A stretch of DNA of 62,801 bases from Clostridiales bacterium (GCA_012735575.1 JAAYGY010000042.1:1-62801); one strand, 5' to 3'; counted from the first letter of the stretch, positions 1 through 9,436 are shown. The notes: generated by a model from the letters alone, not told the origin. Program-made: numbers and translations.

Positions 1-63
1 AATGGAAACTACAATGAGGACTGTCCCTAATGCCATCCCTTTTTGTGCTTTTATGATCTTCAT
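1..63 (-). CDS. Pilin-like (PilX-type) prepilin, N-terminal fragment
   Basis: Only the first 21 codons lie in the window; the gene runs off the left edge. The translation starts MKIIKAQKGMALGTVLIVVS: a short basic leader ending in Lys-Gly followed by a hydrophobic stretch, which is the layout of a type IV prepilin cleaved after Gly by prepilin peptidase. The usual Phe/Glu5 pattern is not present, which is more like minor pilins of the PilX class than the major pilin. A strong ribosome site (GAGGAGGG) precedes the ATG. It follows the major pilin gene in the same direction, so it is probably a minor pilin of the same cluster. Family assignment from so short a piece is tentative. Confidence 0.6.
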   Translation of the reverse strand, partial: MKIIKAQKGMALGTVLIVVSI

Positions 64-125
64 GACAGCCCTCCTCAGCTACATACTATAAATACTTGAC
101 CTCTTTCTATATAAAATTAAGTATC

Positions 126-500
126 CTATCCTGGCAAATTTGATTCCGTTTCTTCATAAACTGGTCCAATTATTTTATAAGTTCCATCAGAGTTAACTTC
201 TATGGAATATCTCTCATCACTATCTGGATATTTTGGAACTTCTTTGAGATACCCCTTAGTCACAAGTAAATTTATGTCTAGATCATCAAGTGTACCTCCC
301 TCAGCCAGATACACCTGGATAGCACTTTCAATAATTTTTATGTTTGCATCATTTGCTTTTATTTTTGCGGTAGTCTGTACATTTCTGTATACAGGTACTG
401 CTATAGCTACCAAAATACCAATTATAACTACAACTACCATAAGCTCTACTAATGTAAAACCCTTTTGATTTTTCTTTGATTTTTTAAAATGGTTTTTCAT
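126..500 (-). CDS. Type IV major prepilin (PilA/ComGC/PulG-like)
   Basis: 124 residues. A basic leader ends at KG, followed by FTLVELMVVVVIIGILVAIA, the textbook class III signal with Phe+1 and Glu+5 that prepilin peptidase cleaves and methylates. The hydrophobic helix (about residues 15-38) forms the pilus core; the C-terminal half is a small soluble head with no cysteines. Start supported by AAGGAGAT just upstream. It follows pilB1 after a 90 bp gap that contains a weak GGCGT hairpin, and precedes another prepilin-like gene. Most likely the main pilus subunit of this locus; a pseudopilin role (DNA uptake) cannot be excluded, since dprA and comM lie 26 kb away. Confidence 0.9.
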   Translation of the reverse strand: MKNHFKKSKKNQKGFTLVELMVVVVIIGILVAIAVPVYRNVQTTAKIKANDANIKIIESAIQVYLAEGGTLDDLDINLLVTKGYLKEVPKYPDSDERYSIEVNSDGTYKIIGPVYEETESNLPG

Positions 501-590
501 TTGTATCTCCTTTCTTTTTGTTTTTATTTAATATAGTTTCACGCCGATAATTAATAATTTCTATTGGTGGCGTTTAACTATAAAACAGGC

Positions 591-2348
591 TTAAACAATT
601 ACTCGCAGTAATTCCTCTATGGAAATAGTTCCATCTTTAACCTTCATTAGACCATGCTGTCTAATAGGGATCATTCCTTCTTTTTGAGCAGTTTCATTTA
701 TCTGATACTCCGAAGCACGGTTAAGGATTAATTTTCTGATAGACTCACTTATAGGTAAAATCTCAAATATACCTATTCGTCCCCTATACCCAGTTCGATT
801 ACAGCTGTAACAAGAACCCGCCCGATATAGTTTTATTGTATCTTCATTCTCTTCTAAAGGAAAATCAGAAATACTATTTAAAATCTCTGATCTATTTATC
901 TCGTAAGGTTCCTTGCAATGGGGACAAAGAACCCTAACTAAGCGTTGTGCAATAACACCTGTCAATGCTGATGCGGTTAAAAAGGACTCGATACCCATAT
1001 CGTTTAAACGAGTTATGGCACCTGCAGCACTATTTGTGTGTAGAGTTGATAACACCAGATGGCCTGTCAACGCTGATTCTATGGCGATTCTAGCAGTTTC
1101 TGGATCTCTTATCTCACCCACCATCATAATATCTGGATCATTACGTAAGAAAGAGCGCAGTCCCGATGCAAATGTCATACCGGCTTTTACATTAACCTGG
1201 GATTGATTAATACCATCCAGTCTTCTTTCTATGGGATCCTCAATTGTTATAATATTTTTATCTATAGAATTAAGCTGCATTAAAGCAGCATATAAAGTGG
1301 TACTTTTTCCACTCCCTGTAGGGCCTGTTACTAAAACAAAGCCGTAGGGAAGATTAATAATTCTATAAAAAATATCAAGCTGCCCTTCTGGAAAACCCAG
1401 CTCCGGGAGAGTGATAAACTTTTCACTACGATCCAACAACCTAAGGGTTAGCTTTTCACCATAAGCTGTAGGCAGTGAGGCAACCCGCACATCAATGGTT
1501 TTTGAATGGATACGGAGTGTAATTCTCCCGTCTTGAGGAATTCTTCGATCAGCTATATCCATATTGGCCATAACTTTTATTCTAGAAACCAAAGATGAAT
1601 GAAGTTTCTTTGGTGGATTCATGATTTCATGTAATACACCATCAATTCTAAATCGAATACGCATCTTGTTTTCAAAGGGCTCAATATGAACATCACTAGC
1701 CCTAAATTCTACTGCCTGATTAAAAATTACATTCGCAAGCTGAACTGCTGGTCTATCATTTGCTTCATCAATAACTTCGATATCAAAACTAACGTCCTGT
1801 TCAATCTGTTCATTTTGATTGTCGTCTACTTTGTTAATATAACGAGAGTCCGAATCAGCTCTCTTATGCAAATTAAAGGCTGCTTTTCCCCATACTCCTA
1901 ATTTTGCCTGTTCTAAGGCTGCTTCAAGCTGATAATCAGGAATAATAATAGGCTGTATATCATATCCAGTTAAAATATGAAGATCATCAATAGCAATAAT
2001 ATCTGTAGGATGTATCATAGCAACTAAAAGTTTCTCATTTTCGAAACCTATGGGTACAGCTTTGTATCTAAGCATAACTTCATAAGAAAGCAAAGAAACT
2101 GCCTTTTCATCTATCATATCCTTATCTAGAACCATAAAGGGGACTCCATCTTTCATAGCTAAAGCCAACATAATATCCTTACTAGTACAGTACCCCAGTT
2201 CTACTAAAGTCTGCCCTAATAAACCTACATTTCCCTGTTTCAGCATCTGCTTTTGATATTCCAAAGCCTCTTCCAGTTGCTGCTCATTTATAATACCAGC
2301 CTCGATGAGATAGTCACCCAGTAATTTCTTATTGGCTGTATTCTTCAT
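591..2348 (-). CDS. pilB: Type IV pilus assembly ATPase PilB (GspE family), first copy
   Basis: 585 residues, the usual PilB length. An N-terminal MshEN-like domain (about 1-150) is followed by the secretion ATPase core: Walker A GPTGSGKSTT near residue 342, Asp and His boxes, Walker B region with DPDIMMVGEIRD, and a zinc-binding pair of CxxC motifs near 474 and 510. It hydrolyses ATP at the inner face of the membrane to drive pilin polymerisation. In the N-domain the two LG-containing motifs have Leu where c-di-GMP-binding MshEN domains carry Arg, so nucleotide binding there is doubtful. Ribosome site GAGGTG supports the start. It follows pilO by 24 bp. A second PilB-like ATPase lies at 7006-8526. 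Confidence 0.93.
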   Translation of the reverse strand: MKNTANKKLLGDYLIEAGIINEQQLEEALEYQKQMLKQGNVGLLGQTLVELGYCTSKDIMLALAMKDGVPFMVLDKDMIDEKAVSLLSYEVMLRYKAVPIGFENEKLLVAMIHPTDIIAIDDLHILTGYDIQPIIIPDYQLEAALEQAKLGVWGKAAFNLHKRADSDSRYINKVDDNQNEQIEQDVSFDIEVIDEANDRPAVQLANVIFNQAVEFRASDVHIEPFENKMRIRFRIDGVLHEIMNPPKKLHSSLVSRIKVMANMDIADRRIPQDGRITLRIHSKTIDVRVASLPTAYGEKLTLRLLDRSEKFITLPELGFPEGQLDIFYRIINLPYGFVLVTGPTGSGKSTTLYAALMQLNSIDKNIITIEDPIERRLDGINQSQVNVKAGMTFASGLRSFLRNDPDIMMVGEIRDPETARIAIESALTGHLVLSTLHTNSAAGAITRLNDMGIESFLTASALTGVIAQRLVRVLCPHCKEPYEINRSEILNSISDFPLEENEDTIKLYRAGSCYSCNRTGYRGRIGIFEILPISESIRKLILNRASEYQINETAQKEGMIPIRQHGLMKVKDGTISIEELLRVIV

Positions 2349-2372
2349 TTAAACACCTCAGATCAAAAATTA

Positions 2373-2909
2373 TTAATCAGCTTTATCACTTATAAATGCA
2401 TAGGCGAGAAGATCACAATAAGTCAAATGGTTGTCTGTTTTATCCATATGTAATTGATCTATTCTTAAAGGCTTGCTTCCCATCTTAAAATCTTCGATTA
2501 CATCTATAATGTCACTATATTGTCCTTTCATTGAAAGATTTACTGGTAATTCCTTATAACTCTCTTTATCTATATAGCTATCAAATTCCAATTGTATTAT
2601 CTGCACATTATGTTCTGTAAATATTGAAATTAAGTAGTCCAGTAAATCTACATGATTTTTATGGGATGGGATTATATTCTGCAAAGAATCTAGTCTATCC
2701 ACTAATAGACCCTTATCTTCTACAAGTTTGTTTATATTATCTAGCTCTAGACTAAGTGATTCCATAACGGCTATTTCTTCATTTAACTCTTTATGAGCAT
2801 TGCATATTATTCGCCATTGGTTTGCTAACAGCAACATAATTGAAATTAATACTACAACGGCAATGGTAAAGGGTATTGGTGTTTTTCTCTCTTTAATTGT
2901 TAGTTTCAT
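2373..2909 (-). CDS. pilO: Type IV pilus inner-membrane assembly protein PilO-like
   Basis: 178 residues from the ATG at 2909, chosen because GGAGGAAGGGT lies directly before it; a longer reading to 2945 lacks a ribosome site. A short basic N-terminus, one membrane segment (about residues 13-31), then a coiled-coil-prone stretch and a ferredoxin-like periplasmic-type fold are as expected for PilO. The gene overlaps the end of pilN by 17 bp, which suggests translational coupling. PilM, PilN and PilO form the platform that links the cytoplasmic motor to the extracellular pilus. Sequence identity to named PilO proteins is low, so the call rests on size, topology and gene order. Confidence 0.78.
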   Translation of the reverse strand: MKLTIKERKTPIPFTIAVVVLISIMLLLANQWRIICNAHKELNEEIAVMESLSLELDNINKLVEDKGLLVDRLDSLQNIIPSHKNHVDLLDYLISIFTEHNVQIIQLEFDSYIDKESYKELPVNLSMKGQYSDIIDVIEDFKMGSKPLRIDQLHMDKTDNHLTYCDLLAYAFISDKAD

Positions 2910-3498
2910 ACCCTTCCTCCTTATTATGTGTGTCTTCCTTGTCATGATTATCTAGTTTCAGATAAACTACTATTTCAAATTCAAACTGATCAGCATTTTC
3001 TATATCATGCTGTCTAATAAAACTTAATTTTACCTCATTAACAGATGCTATTTTGCCTATTTCATCCATATAAATCTTGAGGCTTTGCTGGCTAACAGTG
3101 TACCCATTGATTTTGAATTGAGAGACATTGCCTCCATAGTTCCCTTTGACAATATGATTTTTTATATCTTTAGTTGTACACTTATCTATTTCTGTTAGTA
3201 ATTCTGACCATTCGGGAACATTACCCATGACTTTATCCACTATTTTTACTAGGCTATCTATTTCATATTGAGTTACTAGAACATTATTTTTTGATTCAAC
3301 ATACGCATCTGTAGCTACCCTTTGAGATATTAGCTGTTTTAGTTTATTATTAATAACCTTTGTATAGATAAACATAACAGCAAAAGATACAATCCCTATT
3401 ATTATAAGTGATATGGTAACTATAATAGAAATTCGGTATATATAGAACCTTTTTTGCGATAACTTTATTGATGTAGGCAATAAACTTATATCATTCAT
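2893..3498 (-). CDS. pilN: Type IV pilus assembly protein PilN-like
   Basis: 201 residues from the ATG at 3498, which begins MNDISLLP; the N-terminal NDINLLP-type motif is the PilN signature that docks on PilM. One membrane segment covers about residues 22-45, followed by coiled coil and a soluble domain. The start lies 7 bp after the pilM stop and is preceded by GGAG; a longer reading would run back into pilM. The 3' end overlaps pilO. Role: anchors PilM to the membrane and pairs with PilO in the alignment complex. Confidence 0.85.
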   Translation of the reverse strand: MNDISLLPTSIKLSQKRFYIYRISIIVTISLIIIGIVSFAVMFIYTKVINNKLKQLISQRVATDAYVESKNNVLVTQYEIDSLVKIVDKVMGNVPEWSELLTEIDKCTTKDIKNHIVKGNYGGNVSQFKINGYTVSQQSLKIYMDEIGKIASVNEVKLSFIRQHDIENADQFEFEIVVYLKLDNHDKEDTHNKEEGYETNN

Positions 3499-3505
3499 TT
3501 TCTTC

Positions 3506-4486
3506 TCACTCCAAACCAGCAAAGGCCAGACCGATGCATGTGGCATAATCTATAAGCTCATCTTTGATAACCAAATTTTGCTCTACTTCTATCCTTTGAA
3601 TAGGATTAATATAATCTACTGGTATATTTGTACTGTTTTCCAAGGCTTTGTCCAACCCCATAATCCGACAGCCACAGCCACTTAATATAATTTTGTCAAA
3701 TGAGATTATATCTTCATGCGTTTGAAAATACTGTATTGATGACCTTATTTCGTTATATAGAATTTGAGTCCATGTAGATAGAACAATCTCCAACAATTCC
3801 ATTTTATCGGGTGTAGCAGCAGGGTCTAAACCTGTAGCTTGTGCAAGATTAACTCTCAATACTCTAACTAATTTGGGAGACCCGTCTATACTTATAACAA
3901 GGTTAGCCAAATTATTAGCTATATCAACAAAGATTACAACACCTTTAGTTTCACTTTCTTTAACAACATCTAATAATGAAAGAGAAGCGATTTTTATGTC
4001 CTGTATTTTTAACCCATTATTATTAAAGCATTCATAAAAATCCTTTATCATGGGCAACTGGGCTACTGCTAGCAATACCTCAACTTGCTTTACATCTTCT
4101 GTTTCTTTTTCTCCAACTATCATATAGTCTAGAACACAATTATCAAGAGAAAAAGGAATATATTCTTGTGCATGGTTGGATACTAGTAGATCTAATTTTT
4201 CTTTGGGTATATTAGGAAAAGATACTTTTCTTATCATAACATCCTGATTGGACAAGCCTAAGAAGATATTTTTCTTACCAAACTTATTTTTCCCCCACAA
4301 GGTCTTTATATAGTTTTCCAGTTCTTTAGTTTTAGAAACTACCCCATCCTCAACAGTACTAGGTGCTAGTGATATACGATCATATCCAGTAAGGTAAATA
4401 TTATCCTTTTTCTTTTGAAGTAGTACAGCTCTGATTTCTTTATCGTCTATTTCTATTCCTACAGCGATCTTCCTAAATAACACCAT
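3506..4486 (-). CDS. pilM: Type IV pilus assembly protein PilM (actin-like ATPase)
   Basis: 326 residues, close to the usual PilM length. Begins with VGIEIDDKEIRAVLLQKK, the phosphate-1 strand-turn-strand of the FtsA/PilM actin-like fold, and has later blocks (GVVIFVDIANNLANLVIS; DKIILSGCGCRIMGL) that match phosphate-2 and adenosine motifs. PilM binds nucleotide and the N-terminal tail of PilN on the cytoplasmic side. The ribosome site is weak (GGTGA about 16 nt upstream), so expression probably depends on read-through from pilC, which ends 46 bp upstream. A short gap of 7 bp leads to pilN. Confidence 0.88.
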   Translation of the reverse strand: MVLFRKIAVGIEIDDKEIRAVLLQKKKDNIYLTGYDRISLAPSTVEDGVVSKTKELENYIKTLWGKNKFGKKNIFLGLSNQDVMIRKVSFPNIPKEKLDLLVSNHAQEYIPFSLDNCVLDYMIVGEKETEDVKQVEVLLAVAQLPMIKDFYECFNNNGLKIQDIKIASLSLLDVVKESETKGVVIFVDIANNLANLVISIDGSPKLVRVLRVNLAQATGLDPAATPDKMELLEIVLSTWTQILYNEIRSSIQYFQTHEDIISFDKIILSGCGCRIMGLDKALENSTNIPVDYINPIQRIEVEQNLVIKDELIDYATCIGLAFAGLE

Positions 4487-4532
4487 ATTTCTTTTTGTTC
4501 ACCGCCCGAATTTGCATATTTTAATAATATAA

Positions 4533-5747
4533 CTAACTAATATTTGTCTGAGTAATGATAGTAAATATCGGTAAATACAAGGAGATTAGCATGACTCCCA
4601 CTAATATACCAACAAATATAAGAAGTATGGGTTCAATCATAGATGAAATTCCTTTACTAATAGTAGCCACTTCATCCTCATAAAACTCAGCAACTCTATC
4701 TAGTAATGAAGGCAAAGAGCCTGTCTCCTCGCCAACGGTTATCATATAGGAAACCATAGGAGGAAAAATCCACTTTTTTTCAAAGGTTTCTCCAATTTTT
4801 TTGCCTTCTTCTATTTCTACAATGGATTCATGTATAACTTGGGATAATAATTTACTCCCTGTGGACTTGCCTGATGTCTCTAATGCCTGAATAACAGGAA
4901 TTCCACTAGAAAAAAGAGTAGAAAAGGTTCTAGCAAATCTGGTAATAATAGTTTTATGATACAGAGATCCAAAAGCAGGAACATTAAACCATATTTTTTC
5001 TAGTACAGTTGACCCTCTATCGGTTCTAAAATAAATGAGTATTGTGCCAACAAGAAACATCATTATAGCTAGCCATATATACCAAAAATTACGTAGAGAA
5101 TGGGATAAAAAAATCACAATCCTTGAAATAAATGGTATTTCAATGTTTTCTGGAAAAAATCCTTCAAAAATAGGAACTAGAAACACCAGCATTGCCAAAA
5201 CAATTATTACAGAAAAAAGCATTACTGAAAAAGGATATATGGTTGCTGATCTAAGGTTATCCTTTAACACTTTTTCTTTTTGCATTTGGCTAGCTAACCT
5301 GGTTAGAGTTTCCCCTAAATTACCACCTACCTCACCAGCTTTTATCATTCCTATATACAAGTCATTAAATATAGAAGGATAAGAGGCAAAAGCCGAGGAA
5401 ACACTTATGCCACTCTCTATATTTCTAGTTATATCTTCTAGGACATTTCTAAAAGTTGGGTTGTGGGTTTGCTTACTAAGAGTATATAAAGCTCGGGTAA
5501 TTGGAATCCCTATATTTATCATCGCTGATAATTGACGACTAAAAAGAACTTTATCTCCTATAGTTACTCTTTTATTTCTAAAAAAGGATAAGAAAAGCTT
5601 ATTAAACTTATCTTTCTTTTTTATTTGTATTATCATGTATCCTTTATCTTTTAACCTCTGATATGCTTGAACCTCATGTTCTGCATCAATACTGCCATTT
5701 AGGATATTCCCATATTTATCCACTACCTCATAATAAAAAATTTCCAC
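4533..5747 (-). CDS. pilC: Type IV pilus inner-membrane platform protein PilC (GspF family)
   Basis: 404 residues, standard for PilC/GspF. Two repeated T2SF domains (about 65-190 and 270-395), each ending in a membrane helix, plus one more helix near 215-240. Conserved blocks such as FSRQLSAMINIGIPI and ARTFSTLFSSGIPVIQAL mark the two repeats. It is the rotor-like membrane protein on which PilB and PilT act. The start codon is GTG, preceded by GGGGGAGG. It lies 36 bp downstream of pilT and 46 bp upstream of pilM in one transcription unit. Confidence 0.94.
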   Translation of the reverse strand: MEIFYYEVVDKYGNILNGSIDAEHEVQAYQRLKDKGYMIIQIKKKDKFNKLFLSFFRNKRVTIGDKVLFSRQLSAMINIGIPITRALYTLSKQTHNPTFRNVLEDITRNIESGISVSSAFASYPSIFNDLYIGMIKAGEVGGNLGETLTRLASQMQKEKVLKDNLRSATIYPFSVMLFSVIIVLAMLVFLVPIFEGFFPENIEIPFISRIVIFLSHSLRNFWYIWLAIMMFLVGTILIYFRTDRGSTVLEKIWFNVPAFGSLYHKTIITRFARTFSTLFSSGIPVIQALETSGKSTGSKLLSQVIHESIVEIEEGKKIGETFEKKWIFPPMVSYMITVGEETGSLPSLLDRVAEFYEDEVATISKGISSMIEPILLIFVGILVGVMLISLYLPIFTIITQTNIS

Positions 5748-5783
5748 CTTACCTCCCCCTTAGGTATAAAGGTGTATTAATAT

Positions 5784-6860
5784 CTAAATAATTGCCAGCA
5801 TTCTATTCATTTCTTTTTTATCAATACAGAAATTTAAAGCATTTTCCATAGATATTTTCCCTTCACGGTAAAGCCTAAATAAAGATTGATCCATAGTTTG
5901 CATACCTAATGCATTGCCAGTTTGTATTATACTGTAAAGCTGATGTTCTTTACCTTCCCTTATTAAAGTTCTTACTGCTGGAGTATTTAACATAAACTCA
6001 ACCGCAACTACTCTGCCTGTACTATTCTTTCTCGGTATTAACTGTTGAGATACAATACCCTGAAGAGAATTTGATAATTGTTGTCTTATATATGATCTTT
6101 TATCATCATTAAAAACATCAATAATACGGCTTATAGACAAAGGTGCATTTTGAGTATGTAAGCTAGATAAAACCAAATGTCCTGTTTCTGCAGCTGTCAA
6201 AGCTATAGAAATGCTGTCTAAGTCGCGCATTTCACCAATCAAGATTACATCTGGATCATGGCGTAAAGCATGACGTAAAGCCTTTGAAAAGGAATGAGTA
6301 TCACTTCCAACTTCACGCTGACATATAATAGATTTGTCATGTTTATGAAGAAATTCAATAGGATCCTCCAATGTTAAAATATTAAGAGACCTGTTGGAAT
6401 TTATATAATCTATCATAGCTGCCAGAGTTGTCGATTTTCCGCTTCCAGTAGGACCTGTAACCAGTACTAATCCCTGAGATAAAGAACATAAATCTTTAAC
6501 GCCCCTTGGTAGTTCTAGAGTTTCTATGTCTGGAATCTTATAGGGAACTACTCTAAAAGCAGCACCCAAAGTACCTCGTTGGTACAGAATATTTCCACGA
6601 AATCTTGAGACGCCTGATATGGAATAAGCAAAATCTAGTTCAAGCTCCTTTTCAAGAATACTCTTTTGCTGCTCAGTCAATATAGAATATACTAAATTCT
6701 TTAGAGTCTCAGAAGCAATAATAGGCATATCAAGGGGTTCAAGCTTGCCGTCAACCCTAATATAAGGTGGAGCGCCAGGGATTAAGTGTAAATCTGAAGC
6801 ATTTCTCTCTATTGTTATTTTAAAAAGAGAGTTTATATCTATAGAATAGATGCTGTCCAA
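5784..6860 (-). CDS. pilT: Twitching-motility retraction ATPase PilT
   Basis: 358 residues. PAS-like N-terminal domain, then the RecA-like ATPase core with Walker A GPTGSGKSTT near residue 135, an Asp box, DPDVILIGEMRD (Walker B) and the His box. The AIRNLIRE-type retraction motif of PilT is represented by AVRTLIREGKEHQ in the C-terminal part. The protein lacks the MshEN domain and zinc cysteines of PilB, which separates it from the two extension ATPases. Start is TTG with GGAGG six bases before. PilT depolymerises the pilus, so this cell should be able to retract pili. Confidence 0.94.
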   Translation of the reverse strand: MDSIYSIDINSLFKITIERNASDLHLIPGAPPYIRVDGKLEPLDMPIIASETLKNLVYSILTEQQKSILEKELELDFAYSISGVSRFRGNILYQRGTLGAAFRVVPYKIPDIETLELPRGVKDLCSLSQGLVLVTGPTGSGKSTTLAAMIDYINSNRSLNILTLEDPIEFLHKHDKSIICQREVGSDTHSFSKALRHALRHDPDVILIGEMRDLDSISIALTAAETGHLVLSSLHTQNAPLSISRIIDVFNDDKRSYIRQQLSNSLQGIVSQQLIPRKNSTGRVVAVEFMLNTPAVRTLIREGKEHQLYSIIQTGNALGMQTMDQSLFRLYREGKISMENALNFCIDKKEMNRMLAII

Positions 6861-6939
6861 ATCCGGCCTCCTCTCTTAACTTCGACCTTGGTTTTATTGA
6901 TCTTTAATATTATAGGTCTTTAGTCCTATGTAAGAACAT

Positions 6940-6969
6940 TATATAGTAGAATACTGTTTTTTTCATCAA
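6940..6969 (-). promoter_or_regulatory. Candidate sigma-A promoter for pilT
   Basis: On the minus strand TTGATG (6964-6969) and TATATA (6940-6945) are separated by 18 bases; a TATAAT overlapping this -10 would be 20 bases away. It sits in the 145 bp gap between pilB2 and pilT, where no gene is seen, and is followed by a small ATAGG/CCTAT hairpin. It would allow pilT and the downstream pil genes to be transcribed separately from aroE-pilB2. Confidence 0.35.
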
Positions 6970-7005
6970 AAATACTCAATGATTATAATATAATAATTTT
7001 TAAGA

Positions 7006-8526
7006 TTATTCAAAAGTATACAAGATGCGCATGATTTCTTCGTAAGTTGTTATCCCCTTATTAAATGCCTGGATACACCCCTCTTTTAAAGTAATAAAAC
7101 CATTTTGTACTGCATGTTTATTTATAATATCGCTGCTTGCTCCTTCTAATATCAAATTATTAATATCTTTATCTATAGGTAAAATTTCATGTATTGCAGT
7201 TCTACCTTTATAACCCGTATAATTGCATTTAATACAACCAACCTTTTCAAACCAATGTCCATATTCTTCTGGTGAAACACCAATTCTTTCCAAATCATTT
7301 TTTTCTGGTCTATAAGATTTGCGACAATGCGTGCATACCTTTCGTATTAAACGCTGTGAAATAATTCCTGCTAAAGCATCTGCTAACAAATATTTTTTTA
7401 CTCCCATATCCAGAAGACGACTAATGGCTCCAATTGCATTATAGGTGTGAACAGTGCTAAGCACCAAATGACCGGTTATTGCAGCTCTAATTACCATTTC
7501 AGCAGTTTCATGCTCCCTTATTTCTCCTATCATTATTACATCTGGATCCTGCCTTAAAACTGAACGTAAGGAATTGGAGAAAGTAATACCGGCTTTTGGA
7601 TTGATTTGAATTTGGTTTATTCCAGCAATTTTGCATTCCACCGGGTCTTCAATTGTTATTATGTTATCTTTTTCATCATTGATTTCATTTAACATGGTAT
7701 AAAGTGTCGTGCTTTTTCCGCTTCCCGTCGGTCCAGTAACTAAAATTACACCATGGGAAATTTTTAATAAATTATTAAACTTTTCCATATTTTCCTTGGA
7801 AAGCCCAAGTTTTTCTTTTGGGAATAGGAAATAATCACGATCTAAAAGACGCAATACACACTTTTCTCCATATATAGTATTAATAGTTGATATTCTAATA
7901 TCAATATTCCGGTCCATAACCTCTAATTCAAATCTGCCATCCTGCGGCTGCCTCTTTTCACCAATATTCATATTACCTAAGAATTTTAATCTCGTAATAA
8001 TGGGGTTATGGGTCTCCAATGGAAGATTAGTAATATTGCACAATAATCCGTCTATTCTATAGCGAATTCGTACTGAATTTTCCATAGGTTCTATATGAAT
8101 ATCACTGGCACTTTGCTCAATTGCTTGTTTTATCAAGGAGTCTACCAATTTTACTATTGGTGCAGAAGTGATCGGCTCAGCAGGGTAATCCGGTTGATTG
8201 GTTTGTAACCCAGAGGAAACTGGGTACTGTTCGAAAAATTCCTGTAATGCTTTTTCTATAGGCTCATTTTTATATAAATGATTAATATAGTGATGAATTA
8301 CTTCTATAGAAACTTGATAAGGTATCACATCAAAGCCAGTAATTCTCTTAATATGATCTATGGCAACAAAATTATATGGATCTTCCATCGCCACAAGAAG
8401 ATTATTTCCTTCCAGTTTGTAAGGAAATAAATGATATTGTCTGGCCAGGGATGAAGGAATCAAAGCAGCTAAATTATTGGAAACAACATATTCTTTAGCG
8501 TTTCTATTAATTTTGTCCACCCCCAT
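7006..8526 (-). CDS. Type II/IV secretion ATPase, second PilB/GspE-like copy
   Basis: 506 residues. N-terminal part (1-105) is a shortened GspE-II-type domain, followed by the ATPase core: Walker A GPTGSGKSTT near residue 264, DPDVIMIGEIRE as Walker B, and the zinc motifs CTHC and CIKC near 405 and 435. It is shorter than the 585-residue PilB because the first MshEN subdomain is missing. It lies 42 bp downstream of aroE and opens the pilus cluster. No good ribosome site precedes ATG 8526. It could be a specialised extension motor or act in another type II-like machine; the sequence does not decide this. Confidence 0.88.
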   Translation of the reverse strand: MGVDKINRNAKEYVVSNNLAALIPSSLARQYHLFPYKLEGNNLLVAMEDPYNFVAIDHIKRITGFDVIPYQVSIEVIHHYINHLYKNEPIEKALQEFFEQYPVSSGLQTNQPDYPAEPITSAPIVKLVDSLIKQAIEQSASDIHIEPMENSVRIRYRIDGLLCNITNLPLETHNPIITRLKFLGNMNIGEKRQPQDGRFELEVMDRNIDIRISTINTIYGEKCVLRLLDRDYFLFPKEKLGLSKENMEKFNNLLKISHGVILVTGPTGSGKSTTLYTMLNEINDEKDNIITIEDPVECKIAGINQIQINPKAGITFSNSLRSVLRQDPDVIMIGEIREHETAEMVIRAAITGHLVLSTVHTYNAIGAISRLLDMGVKKYLLADALAGIISQRLIRKVCTHCRKSYRPEKNDLERIGVSPEEYGHWFEKVGCIKCNYTGYKGRTAIHEILPIDKDINNLILEGASSDIINKHAVQNGFITLKEGCIQAFNKGITTYEEIMRILYTFE

Positions 8527-8567
8527 AACATATTATATATTCATTTTTACTTTTGCTTACTATTTTA

Positions 8568-9431
8568 TTAACTAATGCTATTTTGCTGCTTTAATTTGTT
8601 GCGTAATTCATCATAGACCATGGTTATTATAGAACTATCGACTTTTTTATCTGCCCAGATTTCAATAGCTTTTACACCTTGGCCTATTAGCATACCTAGA
8701 CCATTAACTGTTAAGCATCCTTGTCCACTAGCTCTTTTTAAAAAAGTAGTCATATATGGATTATATATTATGTCACATACAACAGTTTTAGAGTTAAAAA
8801 CATAACCTTCCAGTGGACTTTGCTCAACATTAGGCCACATTCCTAGTGGTGTGGTATTAATAATTATATCAACATCCTCTGGTACACTATTGACAGCCTT
8901 TGCAATACTGCGTTTTGCAAATTTATTGATATCTAATGCCAACTGTTTACTCCTATCCATCCTACGATTCAATATGATAATTTCTCTTGGATTATGTTCA
9001 ATCAAACAAATGCCAATTGCTCTTGCCGAACCACCTGCCCCTATAATTAGAATTCTACGATTACTACAATAAATATTATTTATTGTCAGAGAATCCAGAA
9101 ATCCTAAGCCATCGGTATTGTAGCCAATAAGTTTCCCATTATCTATCTTAACTGTATTTATAGCACCAATAGCTGCAGCAGCGGGATCAATTGAATCTAG
9201 ATAGGGGATTATGGTCTCTTTATAAGGTATTGTTACATTAAAACCAATAAAACCTAAAGCGCCTAATCCTTTTATGGCCTGTGCAAAGTTATCTTTTGAT
9301 ATATTAAAGGCTAAATAAACTATATCCAAACCCAAAGCTTGGTAAATTCTATTATGAAGCTCAGGCGAAATGCTATGGCTTATAGGATGACCTATAACCG
9401 CTGCACATGATGTGCTGGCTGCTATTTTCAT
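8568..9431 (-). CDS. aroE: Shikimate dehydrogenase (NADP+) AroE
   Basis: 287 residues from ATG 9431, chosen for the perfect AAGGAGGT seven bases upstream; a longer reading would overlap yqeG. Reduces 3-dehydroshikimate to shikimate in the chorismate pathway. N-terminal substrate domain contains GHPISHSISPELHN and NVTIPYKE with the catalytic Lys; the Rossmann domain has GAGGSARAIG and NRRMDRS, whose Arg residues fit NADP+ preference. It sits 5 bp after yqeG and 42 bp before the second pilB, a linkage that is positional rather than functional. Confidence 0.95.
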   Translation of the reverse strand: MKIAASTSCAAVIGHPISHSISPELHNRIYQALGLDIVYLAFNISKDNFAQAIKGLGALGFIGFNVTIPYKETIIPYLDSIDPAAAAIGAINTVKIDNGKLIGYNTDGLGFLDSLTINNIYCSNRRILIIGAGGSARAIGICLIEHNPREIIILNRRMDRSKQLALDINKFAKRSIAKAVNSVPEDVDIIINTTPLGMWPNVEQSPLEGYVFNSKTVVCDIIYNPYMTTFLKRASGQGCLTVNGLGMLIGQGVKAIEIWADKKVDSSIITMVYDELRNKLKQQNSIS

Positions 9432-9436
9432 ATTGG

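Noticed and set aside
8527-8567. c-di-GMP riboswitch before the pilus cluster
   Set aside because: The gap is only 41 bases and shows no GEMM-type structure; nor does the 145-base gap before pilT.
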